Shown here: positions 25,274-32,401 of the stretch, in pieces
How positions within the stretch are numbered: position 1 is the stretch's first letter
Layout of the letters: every line of letters starts with the position of its first letter
Source of the DNA: Candidatus Gastranaerophilales bacterium
GTDB taxonomy: Bacteria > Cyanobacteriota > Vampirovibrionia > Gastranaerophilales > Gastranaerophilaceae
Direction of reading: 5' to 3'
Length of the DNA stretch: 38,272 bases
Assembly: GCA_003150395.1 (NCBI GenBank)
Contig: QAMI01000005.1
Location: 48,602-86,873 of the forward strand
Program-made: the position numbers and the translations under genes
The notes under the pieces: model-generated
Told to the model about the DNA's origin: nothing
Databases searched by the model: none
The model's input: the letters and a program-made list of their open reading frames with translations, nothing else

Positions 25274-25909
25274 ATGTTGCAATTTCTGTATTATTATAAT
25301 GAGGACTATTATACAATTGGAGAAGAATTGTTTAAAAATATACAACAAGAAATGGCATTAGTATGCGGTATATTGGCCTGTTGTATTTTAATTCCTATCT
25401 ATTTTAATTTTTATAATATAGCAGAAAAACAGTTTAACAAAAGATATCCAAATGAAAAAGTTATTTATGTTGTAAAAAATGGGATATTTTTTATGTTGGT
25501 AGTTACTTTTCTTATAGGTGAAAGTCTAGGGTTATATATATTACCATTTTTTATTTTTCAAAATGTTCCTGTTACAATAACACCTTGGAACAATTTATTT
25601 ATAACAATAATTATTTATATTGTTACATATTATATAGTTTTAGAAAGATTTTCCATAATATATATATTATCTGATGAAAGAATTCAACTGATAAGGTGTC
25701 TTTATACATATAAATTTAATCTCAAAATAAATTCTGTAAAATATAAAAATATTGAGTCGGTAAGGTATAACAAATTTTTAACATGGGAATACTTAGACAT
25801 AAAGTTAAAAGATGGAAAAGATTTTAATGGTTTGTTGTTTTTTAAAAATTTAAAACATGTTAAAAGCATAATTGAAAAATATATAAAAAAGGAGGTAGTA
25901 GATGTCTAA
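25274..25909 (+). CDS. Three-helix membrane protein with PH-like C-terminal domain
   Basis: No named family is recognised. The 211-residue product has three hydrophobic helices (about residues 28-47, 68-93 and 108-127). A soluble C-terminal part (about 130-205) follows with alternating strands (IIYILSDERIQLIRCLYTYKF, given here as IIYILSDERIQLI and CLYTYKF, then SVKYKNIESVRYNKF) that looks like a bacterial PH domain. GAAAGG is seven bases before the ATG at 25274. It overlaps the RTX gene by eight bases, so the two are co-translated. It could be an immunity or anchoring partner of that protein. No homologue is seen in module 1. Confidence 0.65.
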   Translation: MLQFLYYYNEDYYTIGEELFKNIQQEMALVCGILACCILIPIYFNFYNIAEKQFNKRYPNEKVIYVVKNGIFFMLVVTFLIGESLGLYILPFFIFQNVPVTITPWNNLFITIIIYIVTYYIVLERFSIIYILSDERIQLIRCLYTYKFNLKINSVKYKNIESVRYNKFLTWEYLDIKLKDGKDFNGLLFFKNLKHVKSIIEKYIKKEVVDV

Positions 25910-28436
25910 TTTAGAATCATCCAATGTAGAAAATCTTAAATTTGAACTTTATGTTTCAAAACCTGATGAAAATTATGCTAATATAGACTATAGCAACGCT
26001 CAAGAAATATCTTTCCAATCTGCATCATACTTAAGAAGTCAAGTCTTTTCCAGTTCATTAGAATATCTCACAGAAGGGATGCAAAATGCAAAATTATTAA
26101 AAATATCAGGAGGAATTCTTTTAGATGGCCCTTTGACAGCTATAGGAATAGCTTTAGATTCTAAAGATGAGGGTGTAATGAAAGCCACAATTACTGGTAT
26201 AACCTCAAGTGCCATAACTACAACTATTGCTGTAACTATAGTGTCACCAATAATTGCTACTGCTGGATTGCCTGTTGGGGTTGCATTTGTGACGGGATTA
26301 CTTGCTACAGCCGCTATAGGATATCTTGTAGACTCTCAGGTAGACAATATGTATGATAATATACAACAAAAATGGGGAGAGTTTTTATACAATGAAGAGA
26401 CAAAGCAGTTAACCTACCAAACTACAATTGAAGATTTAAAATTTATAAAAGATCTCATAACCCCAGTATATGAATGTAGTACTGGTGAAAATGCTGGAGA
26501 ATATCTTAAAGGCATATCAATTAATCAAATAATAGAAGGAATTGAAAATACATACACAATACAACCCGGAGATACAGTATGGGCATTGGGGCAACGGTAT
26601 GGTTTAACCCCCGAAGAAATGGTGGAATTAAATCCATGGCTAGGAGATAGATTTTCAGATGACGGCAGTTATGCATTAATCCGTCCCGGAGAACAACTAT
26701 TAATTCCCGGCGGAGGATCCGATACAGCCCAAAAGATAAATGACACCTTCACCGAAGCTCAATCAGCAGAAGTTCCGAGGGATCCATTACTAATCGATTT
26801 AGACGGCGACGGCATAGAAACAACAACCGTAGAAAATGGAGTCTATTTCGATCAGGAAAATGATGGCTTTGCTGAAATGTCCGCGTGGGTCGGCAGTGAC
26901 GATGGTGTTCTGGCCTATGACAAAAACAACAACGGTCGCATAGATGACGGAAATGAACTATTCGGCGACAGTTACGTAAAGACAGATGGAACCCTTGCCA
27001 CCAGCGGTTTTGATGCTCTATCCGATTTAGACAGCAACGGAGACGGTATAATAAATTCCGAGGATACAAACTTCCAGTCAATAAAAATACTGAAAGGTGA
27101 CGGTACATTATTATCTCTAGACGAAGCCGGTATATCCACAATAAGTCTAAATTCAAAAACCTCGGTGATACGCGACGCAAACGGTAATCGGCAGTTAACC
27201 TCCGGCACGTACACGAAAACAGATGGAACAACGGGCAAAATAAGCGATTACGAACTCCAAAGCGATCCAATGAATTCAATAGCAACAGAATGGATTGAAG
27301 TTTCAGAAGAAATTGCTGCATTGCCTGACATTCCGGGCATGGGAAAAATGCATTCTCTCCATCAGGCAATGGCAAGAGATGAAGAACTTACCGCGCTAAT
27401 CAAGACATTCGCAAATGCTTCAGATGCAAATACCCGCCAGTCCTTAATAACTCAAATTATCTACAAATGGGCTGGGGTGGAAGGCATTGCTTCTGACAGC
27501 CGTGGAAGCCAAATGGATGCAAAAGATTTAACTGCTCTGGAAAAATTTATGGGCAGTGATTTCTTAGGCGTAACAAACAGCGGAACCCCAAATAGTGCCG
27601 CGGCAAACCTTTTAAAAAATGCTTTTGCAATCCTAAGAAGTTATATTTATGCAGAACTCACCTCCCAAACAGCTTTGAAACCTTTGTATGAAATGCTTGA
27701 ACTTCAATATGATGAAGTTTCTCAAAAATATATCTACAATCTTGATACTGTCCAAAATTATATAGATTCAGTAATATCTCAGGATACGACCTCCGGAAAA
27801 AGCTTATTGCTGGAATTCGCAGGAACTTTTATAAACTTAGGCTTAAAAGAAACAAGCAATTACACTTATTTTGAGCAGCATTACACAGAAATGGGCGATG
27901 ATTTCAAATTATTAATGCAAACAGTTGATAAAATAAACATATATGGTACTGAAGGTGATGATACTATTGATGGAACAGCACAACAGGAAGCTGTATTTGG
28001 CTATGGTGGAAATGATACAATTTATACACGCCAGGGTGATGATCTAGTTTATGGTGGTGACGGTGATGATGTCATAGACACCTGTGAAGGCAATGATGTC
28101 ATATATGGTGAAGCTGGCAATGATACCATAAATAGCGGAGCTGGCGACGACATTATCTATGGTGGTGACGGCAATGACATAATAACAAATTCCGGCGGCA
28201 ACGACATCATTTACGGCGGATCCGGCGACGACACAATCAAATCAACTGCCAAGACTACCAATAAAACCCATGAAACTTTAATCGGTGGCATCGGTAATGA
28301 TTATTTCGAAGACAAAGATAATGGTGACGAAACGTTTATCTTTAACCAGGGCGATGGTAACGACATTATCTATAACCGTGGTGGCAATGACACCATAAAA
28401 TTTGGCGAAGGTATTAATCTTTTTGTAAGTCATTAG
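25902..28436 (+). CDS. Multidomain LysM/EF-hand-like/RTX protein, C-terminally truncated
   Basis: An 844-residue protein with several parts. Residues 70-145 are hydrophobic and Gly/Ala/Thr-rich, possibly membrane-active. A LysM domain (about 217-265) has YTIQPGDTVWALGQRYGLT and peptidoglycan-type ends. A calcium-binding domain (about 293-471) starts DPLLIDLDGDGIETT. A helical region (about 475-680) is followed by RTX nonapeptide repeats (about 681-833, many GGxGxDxx units such as YGGDGNDII). No signal peptide is present, as usual for type I secretion. The repeats end at DTIKFGEGI, after which family members normally continue into a secretion signal. Here only six further residues follow, so the export signal seems lost. 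GGAGG precedes the ATG. Confidence 0.82.
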   Translation: MSNLESSNVENLKFELYVSKPDENYANIDYSNAQEISFQSASYLRSQVFSSSLEYLTEGMQNAKLLKISGGILLDGPLTAIGIALDSKDEGVMKATITGITSSAITTTIAVTIVSPIIATAGLPVGVAFVTGLLATAAIGYLVDSQVDNMYDNIQQKWGEFLYNEETKQLTYQTTIEDLKFIKDLITPVYECSTGENAGEYLKGISINQIIEGIENTYTIQPGDTVWALGQRYGLTPEEMVELNPWLGDRFSDDGSYALIRPGEQLLIPGGGSDTAQKINDTFTEAQSAEVPRDPLLIDLDGDGIETTTVENGVYFDQENDGFAEMSAWVGSDDGVLAYDKNNNGRIDDGNELFGDSYVKTDGTLATSGFDALSDLDSNGDGIINSEDTNFQSIKILKGDGTLLSLDEAGISTISLNSKTSVIRDANGNRQLTSGTYTKTDGTTGKISDYELQSDPMNSIATEWIEVSEEIAALPDIPGMGKMHSLHQAMARDEELTALIKTFANASDANTRQSLITQIIYKWAGVEGIASDSRGSQMDAKDLTALEKFMGSDFLGVTNSGTPNSAAANLLKNAFAILRSYIYAELTSQTALKPLYEMLELQYDEVSQKYIYNLDTVQNYIDSVISQDTTSGKSLLLEFAGTFINLGLKETSNYTYFEQHYTEMGDDFKLLMQTVDKINIYGTEGDDTIDGTAQQEAVFGYGGNDTIYTRQGDDLVYGGDGDDVIDTCEGNDVIYGEAGNDTINSGAGDDIIYGGDGNDIITNSGGNDIIYGGSGDDTIKSTAKTTNKTHETLIGGIGNDYFEDKDNGDETFIFNQGDGNDIIYNRGGNDTIKFGEGINLFVSH
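26772..27321 (+). repeat. 550-base duplicated block, copy B
   Basis: The intact counterpart of 23353-23902, in frame within the LysM/RTX gene and coding for its calcium-binding domain. The segment 26904-27321 is nearly identical to copy A. Confidence 0.85.
28410..28422. other. Rearrangement junction between RTX gene and Ycf46-type gene
   Basis: The RTX protein keeps family-like sequence to about 28415 and the convergent AAA-type protein keeps family-like sequence from about 28417. Each then stops within a few codons in foreign DNA. Two unrelated genes truncated tail-to-tail at one point indicate a deletion or insertion breakpoint, or an assembly join. Confidence 0.65.
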
Positions 28437-28890
28437 GCAAAACAAGAGTCGGTGCAAGAATAACAACATTCTTTGAACAATCCGCATTCTTTAAAGAACC
28501 TGCCACATCTCTGATTTTTCTTATAAATCCATAATCCGCATTTCTGCCCTGAATACCTAAAAGCGGATGAACATCTTTTAAAATCATTATTGCAGGCTTA
28601 TTATAGCTGTCAATGTAATTTAAGGCTTCTGTAGGATTTTCTGCATTATTAATGCTTACTCTTTCTTGACCTTTAGAGAGAATTTTATTAAGTCCTTCTG
28701 TGGAACTCCATACAAATACATCTCTTTTACTTTTAATAGCCTTAGTATTGTTCGCAATTTTTGTAATAAGTTCAATTACTCTAATTTCTTCCCATGTCGG
28801 AATATACACGAAACTGAACCTTGCTTTAAAAAGGTTAGTTAAATACTGTTCAGTTTTCTTTATGCCTTCTAATGCCACAGTTTTCGCCAT
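28414..28890 (-). pseudogene. Ycf46-type AAA protein, N-terminal fragment
   Basis: The 158 residues match the N-terminal domain of Ycf46-like AAA ATPases: LTNLFKARFSFVYIPTWEE at residues 17-35, then VFVWSSTEGL, PAIMILKDVHPLLG, IRKIRDVAGSLKN and VVILAPTLVLPNDLQKD. Full-length members run to about 500 residues and carry the Walker A, Walker B and arginine-finger motifs of AAA+ after this point. All of those are missing, so ATPase activity is not expected. The cut coincides with the truncated end of the RTX gene. Upstream in the same operon are the radical-SAM and DUF2997 genes, its usual neighbours. Confidence 0.7.
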
Positions 28891-28893
28891 TCT

Positions 28894-29472
28894 TTACCTC
28901 ACTAATTCCGCCAACGCTTTAAAATCACCCATTCCAGTCATAATAATTTTGTTATTAGAGGATATTCTAACTTCAATTTTGTTCTTGCAATCTGTTATTA
29001 CTGATTCATCATATCTATCCGTTAAAAAGTAATAATTCTGATTACTTGAACCGACCCATGCACGTGAATAATCTGTTTTATCCTGTTCGTACTTGCCATC
29101 AATTAAAATATCCACATATTTGATAAGTTCTTGAAAATCTTTATTTTCTTTAAGGGTGGAATATTCATACCCTGTAAATAGAATTACAGACAGTCCAATG
29201 CTTTGAACTGCCTTTGAAATTTCTTTTACAGCCTTAATTTGCTCTAAAGGCTCACCACCTAACCAAGTAATACCTTCAATTTTATCTTTGTAGGATTTAA
29301 TTAATTCAATAAAATCATTTACGTTATAAGATGTACCGCCGTTAAAATCCCACATGTGAAAGTTTGCACAACCTTTACAGTGAATAGAACAGCCCTGAAC
29401 CCATATCGCAAACCGAGTTCCAACACCTTCAACATTAGTAATAGGAATATATGAATTAATCCTAATGTCCAT
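28894..29472 (-). CDS. Radical-SAM activase, NrdG-like
   Basis: A small 4Fe-4S single-cluster radical-SAM protein with 192 residues. The SAM cluster motif is in the CSIHCKGCANFHMWDF region (Cys-x3-Cys-x2-Cys), followed by TWLGGEPLEQ, the glycine-rich SAM contact. This resembles the activating enzyme of anaerobic ribonucleotide reductase. No nrdD is nearby, and similar NrdG-like genes are found beside Ycf46/DUF2997 genes, so another target is possible. An ATG at 29490 is in frame, but the ATG at 29472 has GAGGAG about 10 bases upstream and is preferred. The start lies inside the DUF2997 gene end. Confidence 0.82.
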   Translation of the reverse strand: MDIRINSYIPITNVEGVGTRFAIWVQGCSIHCKGCANFHMWDFNGGTSYNVNDFIELIKSYKDKIEGITWLGGEPLEQIKAVKEISKAVQSIGLSVILFTGYEYSTLKENKDFQELIKYVDILIDGKYEQDKTDYSRAWVGSSNQNYYFLTDRYDESVITDCKNKIEVRISSNNKIIMTGMGDFKALAELVR

Positions 29473-29674
29473 TCTGTTGATACTCCTCATTTTGAGTATA
29501 TAAATGCTGTTCGGTTTCGTTGTATTCGTGCGTAAATTCTGATTTTACGGTCTTTGCCCCTGTTAAGTTTTCAACTTCTTTAATGTAGTTTAAGCAGGAT
29601 TTACCTTTAATACCGATTGTTTCAGATTCAATTCTTCCGTCTGGGTATACTCTGATTTTAATTTGCTTTGCCAT
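29462..29674 (-). CDS. DUF2997 family small protein
   Basis: The 70-residue protein fits the DUF2997 pattern: an N-terminal strand pair (IKIRVYPDGRIESETIGIKG), then KGKSCLNYIKEVENLTGAK with the conserved Lys-Ser-Cys and Leu-x-Gly positions, and a polar C-terminal tail. Function is unknown. In cyanobacteria and many anaerobes the family is encoded with DUF1257 (Ycf35) and Ycf46-type AAA proteins. DUF1257 is missing here. It is the first gene of a three-gene minus-strand operon ending in the truncated Ycf46 gene. The start at 29674 is preceded by GGGAAC, a weak ribosome site. Confidence 0.72.
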   Translation of the reverse strand: MAKQIKIRVYPDGRIESETIGIKGKSCLNYIKEVENLTGAKTVKSEFTHEYNETEQHLYTQNEEYQQNGH

Positions 29675-29720
29675 ATTGATGTTCCCTATTTTTTACACCA
29701 AAATATCTAAAATGATGTAT

Positions 29721-29774
29721 AACAGTGGAAAGCCGTATTAAGTCTAGGTTTAGACTTAATACGGCTTTACTGTT
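29721..29774. repeat. Long near-perfect inverted repeat (foldback)
   Basis: Inner arms of 18 bases (29729-29746 and 29751-29768; AAAGCCGTATTAAGTCTA and its complement) have a GGTT loop. Outer arms AACAGT (29721-29726) and ACTGTT (29769-29774) continue the stem after a two-base bulge. It lies between the recombinase stop and the DUF2997 start. No strong T run follows on either strand, so besides a terminator it could be a recombination or replication site. Confidence 0.8.
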
Positions 29775-29879
29775 AAACTTTATTTATGCACCGTTACTGT
29801 AGAAAAATGTTTGTGATATGATTTTCTTATGGAACTTATACACCTGAATAGATAGACTGTTGCAAATTTTTATGGTGTA

Positions 29880-30443
29880 TTAGAGTTCAAAATTATTGTA
29901 TGAGTAGTCGATTTCTTCTTGTGCTATCCCGATATATCGTAGTGTTATTGCAGGGCTTGAATAGTTTAAAATTTTCTGTAACAATGCCACATCGTTATTC
30001 TTCTTATAAAAGAAATACCCGAATGTCTTTCTCATAGTATGTGTGCCTACATTAGCAGTGATTCCAAGATGTTCACAAGCATCATTTATAAATCTATATA
30101 CCTGAGAACGGTCAAGCCTGCAATGCTTTTTACCAACAAATAAAGGCTCCTCATCCCCGATTGCGTAAGTTCTTGCTCGCTCAACAAGATACAATTTAAT
30201 AAGGGTTCTGAGCTTTTTATTCAATGGAAATCGCTTGTATTTACCTGTCTTCTGTTCGTAAATCTCAACATAACTTTTATTTTCCACATCTTCAATATTC
30301 AAGTTTAGAATATCACTCACACGTAAACCTGTATTTGTTCCAAATGCCCAAATCAACTGATTTCTACGACTGTGCCTTGCTAAAAATTTTTCTATTGCTT
30401 CTACATCTTCCTTTTTCTTGATAGGCTCTACTAAATTTTTCAT
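29880..30443 (-). CDS. Tyrosine recombinase / site-specific integrase, compact type
   Basis: A 187-residue catalytic-domain-only tyrosine recombinase of the kind common on plasmids and phages of Firmicutes and gut bacteria. The first catalytic Arg is in NTGLRVSDIL, the Lys is in the YEQKTGKYKRFPL hairpin, and HTMRKTFG supplies His and Arg. The nucleophile Tyr is in TLRYIGIAQEEID. The second His/Trp position, usually in FNHSSP in this family, reads LNYSSP, a Tyr substitution that may weaken activity. The ATG at 30443 has AAGGA at good spacing, and an in-frame start at 30545 would overlap the divergent Abi promoter. It is divergent from the Abi gene. Confidence 0.88.
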   Translation of the reverse strand: MKNLVEPIKKKEDVEAIEKFLARHSRRNQLIWAFGTNTGLRVSDILNLNIEDVENKSYVEIYEQKTGKYKRFPLNKKLRTLIKLYLVERARTYAIGDEEPLFVGKKHCRLDRSQVYRFINDACEHLGITANVGTHTMRKTFGYFFYKKNNDVALLQKILNYSSPAITLRYIGIAQEEIDYSYNNFEL

Positions 30444-30478
30444 TTTTACATTCCTTCCTGCACTTACGGTGCATGTAA

Positions 30479-30504
30479 GAATGTAAGCAGAGAATTGAAA
30501 TTTT
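30479..30504 (+). repeat. Repeat word shared with 34.6-34.76 kb
   Basis: GAATGTAAGCAGA followed by GAATTGAAAT occurs here and, in inverted orientation with three extra bases between the halves, at 34731-34757. A shorter direct copy is at 34627-34644. The two outer copies enclose the Abi gene and the six-gene minus-strand operon. Confidence 0.65.
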
Positions 30505-30532
30505 GAAACATGTCTGGGTAATCGCTTGTTTA

Positions 30533-30541
30533 TGATATAAT
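30533..30541 (+). promoter_or_regulatory. Extended -10 promoter of the Abi gene
   Basis: TG, one base, then perfect TATAAT (30536-30541) lies six bases before the ATG at 30548. The predicted transcript start coincides with the start codon, so a leaderless mRNA is likely. No -35 box is evident. Confidence 0.6.
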
Positions 30542-30547
30542 GCAACT

Positions 30548-31231
30548 ATGGCTATTGTTGAAAAAGAGTTGAAAAAATATGCAAGCACTTTAAGTGTTGA
30601 ACGGTTATTATCATTCAAGCACTCTGATGATGATACTATAGAGGTTCTTATTGATAGATATAATACCAACTTACGTATATCACAAGCCCTTTATCCTGAA
30701 TTATCAACACTTGAAGTAACTCTTAGAAATGCCATTGATACAATGTTGAAAAGCTGTATATCCGAATCATGGCTAGAAGATGAACTACATCAGCAGAAAA
30801 TTTTAGCAAACCATGAACATGAAATGTTACTTACAGCTTATAACGATATTAAAAAATTGTATTCAAATAAGAATTTTACAATAGGTAAGGTTATTGCAAA
30901 TCTTACTTTCGGTTTTTGGACTAATCTATGTTCAAAGTGGTATTGTTCAAATATATGGAATAAAGGTCGCTGTTTTAAAGGTGTATTTGTTAATTATCCA
31001 AGTAATGTAAATGACATTGGTACAATAGCAACAAAACTGCGTTTAATAAGAAGGTTCAGAAATAGAGTATTCCATTATGAACCAATATTTAAGAAACCTC
31101 AAAATACACTAAAAATGTACAATGAAATTATGGAAATGATAAATTATTTACCTTCTGACAATTCAGATATATTAAAAGAAACTTCCAATTTCCTTGAAAT
31201 ATATAATCAGTCAATTACTTCGCTTAAATAG
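30548..31231 (+). CDS. Abi-family (AbiD/AbiF-like) HEPN protein
   Basis: A 227-residue member of the Abi_2 family of abortive-infection proteins. The start has the typical RLLSFKHSDDDTIEVLIDRYNTN pattern, given here as RLLSFKHSDD, and LYPELSTLEVTLRNAID. The centre has LTFGFWTNLCSKWY. The active-site-type HEPN motif Arg-x4-His is in RLIRRFRNRVFHYEPI near residue 180, so RNase activity is plausible. Such genes act in phage defence on mobile elements. It is the only plus-strand gene between 28.4 and 35.3 kb, with its own extended -10 promoter, and is divergent from the tyrosine recombinase. No Shine-Dalgarno sequence is present. Confidence 0.85.
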   Translation: MAIVEKELKKYASTLSVERLLSFKHSDDDTIEVLIDRYNTNLRISQALYPELSTLEVTLRNAIDTMLKSCISESWLEDELHQQKILANHEHEMLLTAYNDIKKLYSNKNFTIGKVIANLTFGFWTNLCSKWYCSNIWNKGRCFKGVFVNYPSNVNDIGTIATKLRLIRRFRNRVFHYEPIFKKPQNTLKMYNEIMEMINYLPSDNSDILKETSNFLEIYNQSITSLK

Positions 31232-31232
31232 C

Positions 31233-31281
31233 AAAAAACCTAAAGCACTATGTGAAAGTCACAGGAAGTGTTCTTTAGGTT
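31233..31281 (-). terminator. Terminator hairpin between Abi and Rep-like genes
   Basis: Arms AACCTAAAGCACT (31237-31249) and AGTGTTCTTTAGGTT (31267-31281) pair with a small bulge and contain an inner TGTGA/TCACA pair. On the minus strand the hairpin is followed by a run of six T's, so it ends the operon 34598 to 31307. Confidence 0.8.
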
Positions 31282-31306
31282 ATCCACTATCATTATGCAC
31301 TATATT

Positions 31307-32401
31307 TCAGTATTTGTCAAGTGTTGATGGTAATTTTGTTAAGATTAATTTCCTATATAGCTCTTTATATAAATTATTCTTACTGCTTTGCAATACAGCC
31401 TTGTTATTTTTGAAAATTTTAACCAACTCTAGAGAGTCATATACAAGTTGTAAAGTTACCAAATCACTTTCATCAACTAAATCAGCAAATGCCCTTTTAT
31501 AACTTGTTAATTGTTTTTGTGGTTCATCAGGCAATCCATAAAATACTACTGACTGTAGTTCACTTGTATAAAAGTTATCTAATCTTGAATAAAACTCATT
31601 TTCCCGCAATAAATCAAGCATTGTAGCTATTGTTAAATTATCAGCTTTTGAATCAGGCTTTAAAAATTTTTGTAAAGGTTCTATTTTATCTTTATACCTG
31701 TATTGTAATTCGAATCTTAAGAGGTTTAGACCGCTGATGTTGAGATAATTACCTTCTTTAATATAATAACCGCCATGTGATGAAATATATTCAATTTCAT
31801 CATTTGTTAATGGCTGTTTTAATATAATTGCCCCTGTTTTGGCTTTATTTAGTAATTCCTGCGTTTTATCATAGAAAATAAAAATTCTATCGCCTAAAAT
31901 GTCTTTCTCTTTTGGATTTCGTTTAGGTGTAGATAACCTTAAACTTGTATTTTGTGAATTAGATGAAATCAAAGAAGGTATAAATCTTCTTTTTAATGGA
32001 AAATCAGATAAAAACATTATATATTCAAGCGGCTTTTTATTCGTAATTATATTCTTTGTTAAATGAATCCACGTAATATTAGCGGATTCACCAATCCTTC
32101 TGTTTTTATCAAACCCTAGCTCTTGAAAAAGGTTCAATAACCATTCTTCTGACGGCATTTCTAAATTAGTATCAGTATTATGTCCGTTATCATCAGGTTT
32201 AAACCTTGTAGTAGTTAGGGTTATTCTTAGGTAATTATAGGCTGTTGTTACAGAGTAAGCCTTCTTATTAATAAAATATTTTTCAAGTGTATTCCTTATC
32301 TCTTGTTTATAATTTTCTGTATTTATACCAACTTCATCTAATATTGACAAAGGAATATTTATCCTGAGTTTGTCAATTAAGATATTACCAGTTATAGACA
32401 T
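31307..32401 (-). CDS. Replication-initiator-like protein (phage/plasmid type), tentative
   Basis: The 364-residue product begins SITGNILIDKLRINIPLS and later has IFIFYDKTQELLNKAK and LNLLRFELQYRYKDKI. These resemble the DKL...R start, the YDK-x-x-E-L segment and the LRxExRxK strand of rolling-circle initiators of the phage CRI/gene II type. I cannot see a clear His-hydrophobic-His metal motif, so the assignment stays weak. An alternative is another DNA-processing protein of a mobile element. It is the last gene of the minus-strand operon and overlaps the preceding gene by 17 bases. No frame damage is visible. Confidence 0.45.
   Translation of the reverse strand: MSITGNILIDKLRINIPLSILDEVGINTENYKQEIRNTLEKYFINKKAYSVTTAYNYLRITLTTTRFKPDDNGHNTDTNLEMPSEEWLLNLFQELGFDKNRRIGESANITWIHLTKNIITNKKPLEYIMFLSDFPLKRRFIPSLISSNSQNTSLRLSTPKRNPKEKDILGDRIFIFYDKTQELLNKAKTGAIILKQPLTNDEIEYISSHGGYYIKEGNYLNISGLNLLRFELQYRYKDKIEPLQKFLKPDSKADNLTIATMLDLLRENEFYSRLDNFYTSELQSVVFYGLPDEPQKQLTSYKRAFADLVDESDLVTLQLVYDSLELVKIFKNNKAVLQSSKNNLYKELYRKLILTKLPSTLDKY

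Noticed and set aside
27945..28400. Short periodic repeats suggestive of a CRISPR array
   Set aside because: The periodicity is of coding nonapeptides (GGxGxDxxx) in the RTX domain; no constant repeat with unique spacers.
31194..31502. Plus-strand frame of 102 residues after the Abi gene
   Set aside because: Overlaps the Abi 3' end, a terminator hairpin and the Rep-like gene on the other strand; no ribosome site.
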